Part shown: positions 1-6,871 of the stretch, piece by piece | Numbering within the stretch: position 1 is the first letter of the stretch | How the letters are laid out: each line of letters begins with the position of its first letter | Assembly (NCBI GenBank): GCA_017470525.1 | Contig: JAFUYM010000013.1 | Location: 1-64,000 of the forward strand | Origin: Bacteroidaceae bacterium | GTDB taxonomy: Bacteria; Bacteroidota; Bacteroidia; Bacteroidales; Bacteroidaceae | Reading direction: 5' to 3' | DNA length: 64,000 nt | The notes under the pieces: generated by a model | Seen by the model: the letters and a program-made list of their open reading frames with translations, nothing else | What the model was told of the DNA's origin: nothing | Database searches by the model: none | Made by a program: the position numbers and the translations under genes

Positions 1-283
1 CCGTGTTATGATGCCTGACAAGGATAAACTGCGTATCCCTGATACCCATCAATTCCATATACTCCCGTGCGATTTTAGCCATCATCTCGTCCGTCAGTTT
101 TTCCTTATCCTCCGGCTTGAAACTCAATGCGATATGCCCGACAGGTTTTGAGCACCTCGGATTAAGCCCTCGCTGATACTCAAAACTATCCGCTATATTG
201 CCGACAGAACCGAGCAACACACCGTCCGAAGCCAGTATCTTCGCCTCGTCCTTTCCCGTCACGTACTGGACGCATCCACGAAA
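1..283 (-). pseudogene. MobB-like relaxase, 5'-truncated fragment running off the window
   Basis: Reading leftwards from 283, the translation starts FRGCVQYVTGKDEAKI and continues through GHIALSF and ARHHNT-like segments (RHHNT at the edge). This is the N-terminal part of Bacteroidales mobilization relaxases, which nick plasmid or transposon DNA at oriT; the RHH segment precedes the metal-binding histidines of the family. The usual start (Met-Ile-x-Lys-Ile followed by Gly-Ala-Ser-Phe) is missing: upstream of 283 the frame stays open but no longer looks like a relaxase, has no in-frame ATG and runs into a hairpin and then host promoter DNA. I infer a broken remnant of a mobilizable element. 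The rest of the gene lies outside the window. Confidence 0.7.
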
Positions 284-290
284 GGTTTGA

Positions 291-310
291 AGCCCCTTCG
301 TAAAGGGGCT
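291..310. repeat. Perfect 8-bp hairpin at the relaxase breakpoint
   Basis: AGCCCCTT, a CGTA loop and AAGGGGCT form a perfect stem-loop directly where relaxase homology stops. It could be a terminator-like stem, an element end or part of an attachment site; there is no T-run on either side. Confidence 0.5.
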
Positions 311-365
311 GGCGTAAGCCGGGGATGCATGATTTCGCCTAAAATATATAAAAGGTGGGGGAAAG

Positions 366-398
366 TTGAATGAATTTCGGAAATTCTTCGTATCTTTG
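366..398 (+). promoter_or_regulatory. Bacteroidetes-type promoter
   Basis: TATCTTTG (391-398) matches the TAnnTTTG -7 box, with a TTG at 366-368 about 22 bp upstream. It lies 57 bp before the lipoprotein start at 455. Confidence 0.55.
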
Positions 399-454
399 TC
401 GCCATGAAGCAACTTGTGAAATCTATTTAGTATTAACTTATAAATGAATCTATT

Positions 455-1387
455 ATGAAGAAAATTTGTTGGGCACTGATGTGCATGGCAAGCCTCATGG
501 TGATGGTGGCTTGCGGAGGTGGCAATAATGGCGGCAGTGCTGCTGGTGGTGAATCTGGCTCTGGCAGCGGCAGTTTGGCTGACGGCAAGTGGCCTGCATC
601 TGTCTATGACCAATATGGCATCCCTGAGATTGAGACGAAGGGAAGAATCGTGTGTACACAATTCGAAGACCTTGATGGTCCCTACCAGTATGAGGTGTAT
701 TATAATGGTGTGACCAAGGAAGAAATGCAGGCATGGGTGAAGAAACTTCAGGAGAAAGGCTTCAGGACCCCGATTTATACGCAAGAGCGGATTGACAAAG
801 GCATCAGGGACTACGATGCCATCCTGTTCCAACCCGGCGAACAGAAAGATAAGTGCCTAAGAATACAATATGACTTCGAACGTCCGATGTCGTTCGAGTA
901 CTATGCTGACGAGCCTAACCCCGCTTTTGAGGTGGTGGAGCGTGATGGTGAGCAGTACATCGAATACAACTTGACGGTGTCGCTTAACCCCATTGACAAC
1001 AAGCCCCGGATGGAAGGCTCATATGATGCGTTGGGCGTGAAGGCTGAAGACTTTGCTGGCATCCCCAATATCAGGGTGATAGATATGTCGAGTAATCCTA
1101 CTGGCGGTTCCATCTCTTGCAAGTTCTATCGTGACCACCAGTTGACCGAAGAGGACTTTGATGCCCTTCATGGCAAGGTTGCTGATGTGTTTGAGGCTCA
1201 GGGCGTAAAGTTCTCCAATACTTTGACTGGCAAGTCCTATACGGCAGCAGAGTTGAAGGCTGATAAGGTTCGTAGTTATACTGTGGAGAAAGATGGTAAG
1301 AAGTTGATGATGATGGCGATGTCGGACGACCGTGTTGGCGACTTCGGTGGTGGTGTGACATTCCGCTTCATGCTGTCAAACAAATGA
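455..1387 (+). CDS. Exported lipoprotein of unknown function with two similar halves
   Basis: A 310-residue protein with a lipoprotein signal ending in MVMVAC (Cys20 the predicted lipidation site), then a Gly/Ser-rich linker to about residue 42. The rest seems to hold two related segments: each has a GIPxI motif (GIPEI near 55, GIPNI near 205), followed by a short beta stretch and a Thr/Leu-x-Glu-Glu helix ending in a Gly-Phe or Gly-Val-Lys-Phe turn. I recognise no family. It has its own promoter and is followed by a strong terminator, so it is probably transcribed alone. Likely anchored in the outer membrane or periplasm. Confidence 0.8.
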   Translation: MKKICWALMCMASLMVMVACGGGNNGGSAAGGESGSGSGSLADGKWPASVYDQYGIPEIETKGRIVCTQFEDLDGPYQYEVYYNGVTKEEMQAWVKKLQEKGFRTPIYTQERIDKGIRDYDAILFQPGEQKDKCLRIQYDFERPMSFEYYADEPNPAFEVVERDGEQYIEYNLTVSLNPIDNKPRMEGSYDALGVKAEDFAGIPNIRVIDMSSNPTGGSISCKFYRDHQLTEEDFDALHGKVADVFEAQGVKFSNTLTGKSYTAAELKADKVRSYTVEKDGKKLMMMAMSDDRVGDFGGGVTFRFMLSNK

Positions 1388-1426
1388 TGATAAACCGTCT
1401 GTCTGAACAGGTTATAGCACGATTAC

Positions 1427-1470
1427 GAATAGTCCGATGTCAACACAAAGCATCGGGCTATTCTTTTTTT
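1427..1470 (+). terminator. Rho-independent terminator of the lipoprotein gene
   Basis: GAATAGTCCGATG pairs with CATCGGGCTATTC (13 bp with one G-T pair), followed by seven T. Confidence 0.85.
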
Positions 1471-1555
1471 GTTATTTGATGTTCATTATCTTAAAATCGC
1501 CATTTTTTGAGAAAGAAAGAAGTAGAAACGCTCTGTTTAACCTTATTTAACATTC

Positions 1556-1590
1556 GGGGGGGGTAAAATGAACTTTTTTTAGTAACTTTG
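1556..1590 (+). promoter_or_regulatory. Promoter with G8 and T7 tracts between its elements
   Basis: TAACTTTG at 1583-1590 is a -7 box for the secreted protein at 1675. A run of eight G (1556-1563) sits at the expected -33 position and a run of seven T (1574-1580) lies in the spacer, so slippage in either tract would change promoter geometry. Confidence 0.5.
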
Positions 1591-1674
1591 TTTTCTATTC
1601 ATTGCTGATACGCTGATTTTGTGGTGAAAAAGAACTCACGAAACATCAATTATTAACTTAAACCTATAACAACA

Positions 1675-3309
1675 ATGAAGACAAAAACACTGACGATGTT
1701 GGCTGTGCTCCTCCTTTTGGGTACAGCCGATGTGAACGCACAGGGCGTTTTGAAGAAACTGAAGCAGAAGGCTGAAAGTGCCATCACGAAGGTGGCAGGT
1801 TTGAACAGTGACGAAGCGAAAGATGAGGACGAAGACGACCAAGGTGATGCGGTGGCTGTGCCTCAAGGCTCCGACATCATCCAGAAGCGCAAGCAGACGA
1901 CATTGCTGTGGGACGGTGTGGTGAAACCCAGCACTGCCAGCACGTCGCAGGCACTCTTGGCAGAACTTCCCTCACTTCCTTCGGCTGAGAAGATGGCTCG
2001 AAGCACACAAGAAGAGCGTGATGCTTATTACATGAAGATTCTGGCTGTGACGGAACGTGCCACTCAGTTGGAAGAGGATGCCACGGGGTGTTCGGATGCC
2101 GAGACTGAGGCAGAACGCAAGAAGTGGGAGAACAAAATCTGCGACCAGTTTGGCATCACGCAGAAGGAGCTGGAAATCTTGGGGGATGACAACATCCCTG
2201 AGTCGCAAAAAGAGCCTATCCGCCAGAAGATGATGACAAAAATATTGGGTGTTGACACGAGTGATGGAGAAATGGAAAAGTTTGCCAATATGAGTGAGAA
2301 GGAGCAGGAGGCGTACATCAAGGCACATCCTGAGTTTGTGGCAAAGATGCAGAAGGCTGCAACCAATGCGGTGGATTTTGGACAGCAGATGAAGCAGATG
2401 ACGAGTGGGGCAGTGACGCTGGAAACTCGGATGGCGAAACTGGTGCAGGATATGCAGAAGTTCGTCGAACGGGAAACTGCCCACGACTATTCGGCTCTGG
2501 GCGTGAAGTATAACAGCAAGTTGGAGAAAATCTACAAGCAAATCTTTGCTACAGATGACATGGCACAGGTGGATGCCCTCTATGCCGAGGCTGACGAACT
2601 GCTCTATAACTATCGACTGGAGGCTGCCAAGGAGTATCGTGCTTCGCTGGTACGCCAGATTGACAAAGAAAAGAAGTATTTGGCTGAATATAACAGCATT
2701 ATGGGCGATGCCGTGAAAGACGGAACTCTCCCTCAATGTGCCTTTGAGCGTGCTGACTTCAACATGGTGATAAGCATTGCTAACATCCTGGAGGATGCCT
2801 ATAAGGACATCCCTGAACTGGATGCTTCGCCTGTGGAGAAGAAGGTGCTCTACACGCTGCCAAAGGGATATGGGTTCGCCATTTCTGAAAACAGGTGTTA
2901 CGTGGGCTTCCCAAGTGGAGGCGTGACTGGTGCTGGTGCCAATGGCGGAAGAGGCGGCGGTCCCATCTGTTGGCTGTTGGAAAAGTGGCCTATGCTGGTG
3001 GCTAATGAAAAGGGACATGGCATATTGACTTGCAATGGTGTGAAAGACATCACAGAGGAAGAATTGGTGCAGTTCAACAAGAAAGCCTCCTACAAGAACT
3101 TGAAGGACCAGAGAAAGAAGGAGAAGCCTGCCTACGGCAAGTATAAGAGCCGCAGCGGCAAGCGTACCGTGGAGTATGCAGAGGACGGCTATCTGGTCAT
3201 CGAAGGCATGAGTTACTTCGACCCTGTTTCCTTCTCGGCACAGGAAGACAAACTGCAGTGGGTGGAGATTGACGGCAATCAGATAGTGCTCTGCACCTAT
3301 AAACTCTAA
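1675..3309 (+). CDS. Secreted protein of unknown function
   Basis: A 544-residue protein with a clear Sec signal peptide (hydrophobic core at about 8-17, predicted cut after DVNA). The mature N-terminus, GVLKKLKQKAESAI, is an amphipathic helix seen in many small secreted Bacteroidetes proteins, followed by an acidic patch (DEAKDEDEDD). The middle is helical and charged; a Gly-rich stretch (GANGGRGGG) lies near residue 425. I recognise no catalytic motif. The lysozyme-like gene begins 38 bp downstream without a visible terminator between them, so they are probably co-transcribed. Confidence 0.8.
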   Translation: MKTKTLTMLAVLLLLGTADVNAQGVLKKLKQKAESAITKVAGLNSDEAKDEDEDDQGDAVAVPQGSDIIQKRKQTTLLWDGVVKPSTASTSQALLAELPSLPSAEKMARSTQEERDAYYMKILAVTERATQLEEDATGCSDAETEAERKKWENKICDQFGITQKELEILGDDNIPESQKEPIRQKMMTKILGVDTSDGEMEKFANMSEKEQEAYIKAHPEFVAKMQKAATNAVDFGQQMKQMTSGAVTLETRMAKLVQDMQKFVERETAHDYSALGVKYNSKLEKIYKQIFATDDMAQVDALYAEADELLYNYRLEAAKEYRASLVRQIDKEKKYLAEYNSIMGDAVKDGTLPQCAFERADFNMVISIANILEDAYKDIPELDASPVEKKVLYTLPKGYGFAISENRCYVGFPSGGVTGAGANGGRGGGPICWLLEKWPMLVANEKGHGILTCNGVKDITEEELVQFNKKASYKNLKDQRKKEKPAYGKYKSRSGKRTVEYAEDGYLVIEGMSYFDPVSFSAQEDKLQWVEIDGNQIVLCTYKL

Positions 3310-3347
3310 GGAGGGAATCTTTTGTACCCATCAACTTTCGAATCGGA

Positions 3348-4076
3348 ATGCTTGATATGCTAAAATGTAAATGGATGCTGCGGTTGCTGCTTATGATGGG
3401 CAGCACCACAGCATTTGCTTTGAATCACAAGCGGGTTTTTGGCGACGATTGGCTGAAGGCGGAACAGTATGTGAAGGAGCATTGTGCGGAATGGAAAGAG
3501 ACTTTCGACTATTTTGATGTGGATGCCTCGGTGGCAGAGGCGGTGGTCTTTCCCGAACTGGTGCGTTACAGCATGTGGCAGGACGAAATTGAGAAGGCGG
3601 CTGTAAGCAGCCTCTATGTGGCAGGTGGAAAGCAGCGAGCCAACTTCTCGATTGGGCGATTCCAGATGAAGCCTTCCTTTGCCGAGGAAGTGGATGCAGA
3701 GTGGAATCGCTCGACATTGGCAAGGGAGTTTGGCTTTGTGTTTGATACACACGATACCAGCACTGCACGGCTCAACCGATTGAAACGCTTGAACGACATC
3801 GTAGGGCAGGTGCGTTATCTCGCCATCTTCATTCGCCTGCAACATCTTCGCCATCCCGAACTTTCCCGACTCACAAAAAAGGAGCAGGTGCGCTATCTTT
3901 CGACTGCTTACAACCGCTCCTACATGGCTTCGTGGAAGGAGATTCTGCACATGGAGCAGGAATGCCATTTCCACACTGATATCATCAAAACACGCTACAC
4001 ACGCCTCTTCTGCTATGGCGACATCGCCGTAGAGTATTATGAGCGTGTGAGAAAAGATCAATCCATTGATTGCTAA
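3348..4076 (+). CDS. Exported lysozyme-like (transglycosylase-fold) protein
   Basis: A 242-residue protein with a signal peptide ending near TTAFA. The segment VVFPELVRY followed about 30 residues later by NFSIGRFQMKP resembles the active-site layout of the lysozyme/SLT fold, in which a Glu (here in FPEL) is followed by a Ser-x-Gly-x-x-Gln-x-x-Pro turn; AYNRSY near residue 190 fits the conserved AYN motif of SLT enzymes. I infer a peptidoglycan-binding or cleaving role in the periplasm. Its TAA stop (4074-4076) lies inside a 95-bp repeat, and its last five codons come from that repeat. Next to a secreted protein of unknown function. Confidence 0.65.
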   Translation: MLDMLKCKWMLRLLLMMGSTTAFALNHKRVFGDDWLKAEQYVKEHCAEWKETFDYFDVDASVAEAVVFPELVRYSMWQDEIEKAAVSSLYVAGGKQRANFSIGRFQMKPSFAEEVDAEWNRSTLAREFGFVFDTHDTSTARLNRLKRLNDIVGQVRYLAIFIRLQHLRHPELSRLTKKEQVRYLSTAYNRSYMASWKEILHMEQECHFHTDIIKTRYTRLFCYGDIAVEYYERVRKDQSIDC

Positions 4077-4150
4077 TTTGTTGTTTCCAAAACGGGCCAT
4101 CCGTCTTTATTGAAACTCATCTTGCGGAGGAAAATCTTGGCTTGTCCGTT
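4056..4150. repeat. 95-bp direct repeat, left copy
   Basis: Bases 4056-4150 match 6777-6871 in the same orientation with a single mismatch (CCATTG against CCCTTG). The left copy holds the last codons of the lysozyme-like gene plus 78 bp of the 3' end of the GH43 arabinanase, cut off from the rest of that gene. It marks one border of the inserted segment. Confidence 0.95.
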
Positions 4151-4234
4151 TAGTCATTTCAATTATCGACGCAATAGAAAAAGTCGTTTGGCTTTATATG
4201 ATTCCATAACTCTAACACCAATAATTATATTTTG

Positions 4235-5248
4235 TCATGTGGTAGATATTTTTCTGTTTCTTAAAATGTAGCTTATTGGATTTAATAGGATATAAAAGAA
4301 CTTAATACGTGATAGAAGAATTAAGCTCATTGTGATAACAACAGACATAATTATTAATATCCACTCGTTTTGAGGGAAATACCCACGTTTGATAGCCAAT
4401 CGTAACGCCTCTATTGCAAAAGAGTGGTAAATATATATGAAGAGCGTGGTACTGCCCCAATGTGATAATAATGGTTTCGTTGGAACAAGACGCATTACCA
4501 TGACTCCTAGGATTGTTGCGAAAAAGAGAAATACACCACGAGCAAGGCAGAACAGAAGTGGCGAGTATTCAGGTTTAGACCAATATGTATCTTTGCCCAT
4601 TAAAATATAGCCAATAGGTTTGTTAAATATAAAGAAGTATATCAGAAAAACTGAAACCAATACTGAAAATGCCAAAAACAAAGGAATATTAGCTATATAT
4701 TCTTTTAATTCAATGTTTTTAGCGTAATAGCCCATGAAGAAAAATGGCAGAAAAGTCATAGTACGCTGTAAAGAAAACTCTCCACCAACAGGGATAAATC
4801 CTCCAAGCAGGCTGATAAAAAAGCAAGTTAATATAATCCATATTGGATGATTCCTTTTGCCATTCTCTGGTATGAAAAAAACAATTAACCTCCATAGAAC
4901 AAGACTTAACAGATACCATAATGTATAACGGGGATCAACGATAATAGATATAATTGACCTTAGTGTTATGTCACCATTTAATAAGATAGGAGTTAATGCC
5001 TTGATTAACTGAAAAACTATATAGGTCTCCATTATCCTAAGAATCCCCAACTTGTATTTATTCCTGTCTTTTATATGAGAAAACATGCCTGATATGAATA
5101 TGAACATAGGCATATGAATTGTGTTGATAAAATTATATAGAAGTTGGTTTATACCGCCAATAGGCATATAACTCCCGATACAATGTCCACAAACAACAAG
5201 AAATATCAAAATAAACTTGAGGGAGTCCCAATACTTATCTCTCTTCAT
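4235..5248 (-). CDS. Membrane O-acyltransferase (acyltransferase family 3, NolL/fucose 4-O-acetylase-like)
   Basis: A 337-residue polytopic membrane protein with about ten hydrophobic segments. The N-terminus KRDKYWDSLKFILIFLVV followed by CGH is the family signature; the His of that segment is the proposed catalytic residue. Such enzymes move acetyl groups from acetyl-CoA to sugars of O-antigen, capsule or exported glycans. I chose the ATG at 5248; a TTG six codons upstream is possible. The gene is clearly more AT-rich than its neighbours, which together with its place inside the repeat-bounded insert points to horizontal transfer. A long structured leader precedes it. Confidence 0.85.
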   Translation of the reverse strand: MKRDKYWDSLKFILIFLVVCGHCIGSYMPIGGINQLLYNFINTIHMPMFIFISGMFSHIKDRNKYKLGILRIMETYIVFQLIKALTPILLNGDITLRSIISIIVDPRYTLWYLLSLVLWRLIVFFIPENGKRNHPIWIILTCFFISLLGGFIPVGGEFSLQRTMTFLPFFFMGYYAKNIELKEYIANIPLFLAFSVLVSVFLIYFFIFNKPIGYILMGKDTYWSKPEYSPLLFCLARGVFLFFATILGVMVMRLVPTKPLLSHWGSTTLFIYIYHSFAIEALRLAIKRGYFPQNEWILIIMSVVITMSLILLSRIKFFYILLNPISYILRNRKISTT

Positions 5249-5641
5249 ACTTTGCAAACTAATCAAGTCCGAGAGACACCCTGATTCGGACGGATTCTTA
5301 TTATCTTAACTACAAAAGAATAGCGGGGTATCTGGCTTCTGCTCGTTCGCGATTCGAGGCCTACCACAGCCAAGCAAGTAAACGAACAGAGTGATACCCA
5401 CGCCGTTGGTATATATAGTACACCCCAAAAGGTGTGCATGATGGCATGGTTAGCCATCGGCACACCAGCGGGAACGGTATATACCTACCCGTAGCACCCC
5501 CTCTGCTATGTTCTTGACTTGCTTTTCGAGTGTGGTAGTTTCGAATCGCCAAAAACAAAGCGTCAGCGACGCATTTTCAAAATGTAGTGCTCCCTCCCTG
5601 TGCCGATCTACCTCTTACAAGGTGGCTCGGCATGAGTTCGC
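5249..5641 (-). ncRNA. Putative structured RNA or long structured leader upstream of the acyltransferase
   Basis: About 390 nt with no convincing gene lie between a -7 box (5647-5654) and the acyltransferase ATG. Read leftwards the RNA can form many hairpins: GCCGA/TCGGC enclosing ACCT/AGGT (5602-5634), GCGTC/GACGC (5560-5572), GGTGTGC/GCACACC enclosing GATGGC/GCCATC (5431-5466), and GTCCGA/TCGGAC (5267-5293). Two outer segments, each with a CGATTCGA core and a CTACCACA box (5348-5367 and 5530-5550), are inverted with respect to each other and frame the whole. It does not fit tmRNA, RNase P RNA, 6S or SRP RNA as I know them. No U-run ends it before the acyltransferase, so it may be a cis-regulatory leader. 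Confidence 0.5.
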
Positions 5642-5646
5642 GGGTG

Positions 5647-5654
5647 CAAAATTA
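5647..5654 (-). promoter_or_regulatory. -7 promoter box for the structured RNA/acyltransferase transcript
   Basis: On the minus strand the sequence is TAATTTTG, matching TAnnTTTG. The -33 region is not convincing, which lowers confidence. Confidence 0.45.
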
Positions 5655-5736
5655 CTCATATTTTTTTGAATATGATAAATAAATGCTTATTTTCTGTACT
5701 TTACAAACAAAATGCGGCCAAGAAATTAGAGAAAAG

Positions 5737-6342
5737 TTATTCTTTTTGACGCAAATTCAACAAGTCAAAGTACATCAGACGAGTGTCTAATTTGACGGGA
5801 GTATCTTTCTTCCCCATTGTATAGGCAAATTCTTGTTCCTCGGTAGGGAAAAGAGGTCGAAAGCCATTCTTCTCATAGAAAGAAAGGACTTGCGGTTCAT
5901 TGACAGCATCAACAATAACAAAGCGGCAACCTGTCTTGTTACTGCTGGAATAGAACCAACCCTTAACAAAATCAAGAGCTTCACTGCCAATTCCCTGCCC
6001 TGCAAATTTGCTGCTGACACCAAGACGACCAATCAACACGCCTGGGTATCGGCGTAATGGTTTTTCATGATGGGTAAGGCTTTTCATGTAATCACGTCGG
6101 CTACGAGGGAGATCATAGATCCGAATACTATCATTGGAAACGGTCAAGGCACAGACAATCCTCGTTGGGTCACTATTTAGACGGAAGCAATAAGTTTTGC
6201 CCATCAGGAAATGGGCATAGCGCGTGGCATCATTCAGGAAGAAATCATCCAGATCGGCATTGCCACAAGAAAAAGGCTGACAGGTGGCGAGAACGTCCTC
6301 TGTCAGTTCAAAGAATGTGCATTTTTCTATCAAGAAAGACAT
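5737..6342 (-). CDS. GNAT-family N-acetyltransferase, probable toxin-type
   Basis: A 201-residue protein with the N-terminus of TacT-like GNAT enzymes: FSCGNADLDDFF near residue 25, then YCFRL and a beta strand with ALTVSND. The acetyl-CoA site is GRLGVSSKFAGQGIGSEAL (about 105-123), and VDAVN plus FYEKNGF (about 145-160) complete the fold. Relatives acetylate aminoacyl-tRNAs and act as toxins paired with a small upstream antitoxin; here a 55-residue ORF ends 15 bp upstream. The pair lies inside the repeat-bounded insert, in keeping with a mobile toxin-antitoxin cargo. A non-toxin acetyltransferase is possible. Confidence 0.75.
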   Translation of the reverse strand: MSFLIEKCTFFELTEDVLATCQPFSCGNADLDDFFLNDATRYAHFLMGKTYCFRLNSDPTRIVCALTVSNDSIRIYDLPRSRRDYMKSLTHHEKPLRRYPGVLIGRLGVSSKFAGQGIGSEALDFVKGWFYSSSNKTGCRFVIVDAVNEPQVLSFYEKNGFRPLFPTEEQEFAYTMGKKDTPVKLDTRLMYFDLLNLRQKE

Positions 6343-6357
6343 ATGTAAATTCGAGGG

Positions 6358-6525
6358 TTACCACATCCCTGCCTTGCTCAGTATCTCATGAGCCATCACA
6401 CAGAAAGGATGTTGATCCTTGTTCTTGTTTCCCTTAAAGTCATGCTCGGCCTCTTTTGCACGACGAAGAAACTCGCGTGCTTCCTTGCCTTTCAGCGTAG
6501 GGATTGCTTTGATTGCTGTTGCCAT
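6358..6525 (-). CDS. Small antitoxin-like partner of the GNAT protein
   Basis: A 55-residue protein beginning MATAIKAIPTL with a helical, charged middle (GKEAREFLRRAKEAEHDF). It is the first gene of a two-gene unit with the GNAT enzyme, 15 bp apart. I recognise no DNA-binding fold in it, but its size, order and spacing fit an antitoxin. I chose the ATG at 6525 over one 33 bp upstream because its N-terminus is the more usual one for such proteins. An imperfect palindrome lies between the promoter and this start, a possible operator for autoregulation. Confidence 0.6.
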   Translation of the reverse strand: MATAIKAIPTLKGKEAREFLRRAKEAEHDFKGNKNKDQHPFCVMAHEILSKAGMW

Positions 6526-6576
6526 TGTTGTATCTCCTGTTCTTATTCTTGGCTGCAAGGACGGTGCAAACCGAAG

Positions 6577-6600
6577 GCAATTAAAACGCGTTTAAATTGC
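6577..6600. promoter_or_regulatory. 24-bp near-perfect palindrome, candidate operator of the GNAT pair
   Basis: GCAATTAAAACG and CGTTTAAATTGC are mirror halves with one mismatched pair, centred at 6588/6589. It lies just downstream of the predicted transcription start of the small gene, where an autoregulatory antitoxin complex would bind. Confidence 0.45.
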
Positions 6601-6632
6601 TGAGGTGTAGCCCGACTCACATTTTTCGTGTA

Positions 6633-6640
6633 CAAAGTTA
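6633..6640 (-). promoter_or_regulatory. -7 promoter box for the small protein/GNAT unit
   Basis: TAACTTTG on the minus strand, about 108 bp before the ATG at 6525. Confidence 0.55.
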
Positions 6641-6776
6641 TGACATTTTTCTGAATTGACAATGCTTTTGCCAAGAATTAAATAAATTAATTTGTGTTTA
6701 GTACGTCTCGTTGCTATATATCCACAATACAAACTGAACTTTTCTTTCCCAAAAGTTGATAGGACTTTAAGGGAAG

Positions 6777-6871
6777 GATCAATCCCTTGATTGCTAATTT
6801 GTTGTTTCCAAAACGGGCCATCCGTCTTTATTGAAACTCATCTTGCGGAGGAAAATCTTGGCTTGTCCGTT
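6777..6871. repeat. 95-bp direct repeat, right copy
   Basis: Same sequence as 4056-4150 with one mismatch. Here it includes the true 3' end of the GH43 gene (6794-6871). The 2626 bp between the two copies (4151-6776) is the inserted segment. Confidence 0.95.

Noticed and set aside
5263..5558. Two overlapping short ORFs on the minus strand within the structured RNA
   Set aside because: They overlap in different frames, follow the hairpin arms and have no coding features.
5249..5641. tmRNA or RNase P RNA
   Set aside because: No tag-peptide frame, no CCA-type acceptor end and none of the RNase P core sequences that I know.
4151..6776. Insertion sequence or composite transposon
   Set aside because: No transposase or integrase and no terminal inverted repeats; only long direct repeats of host sequence bound it.
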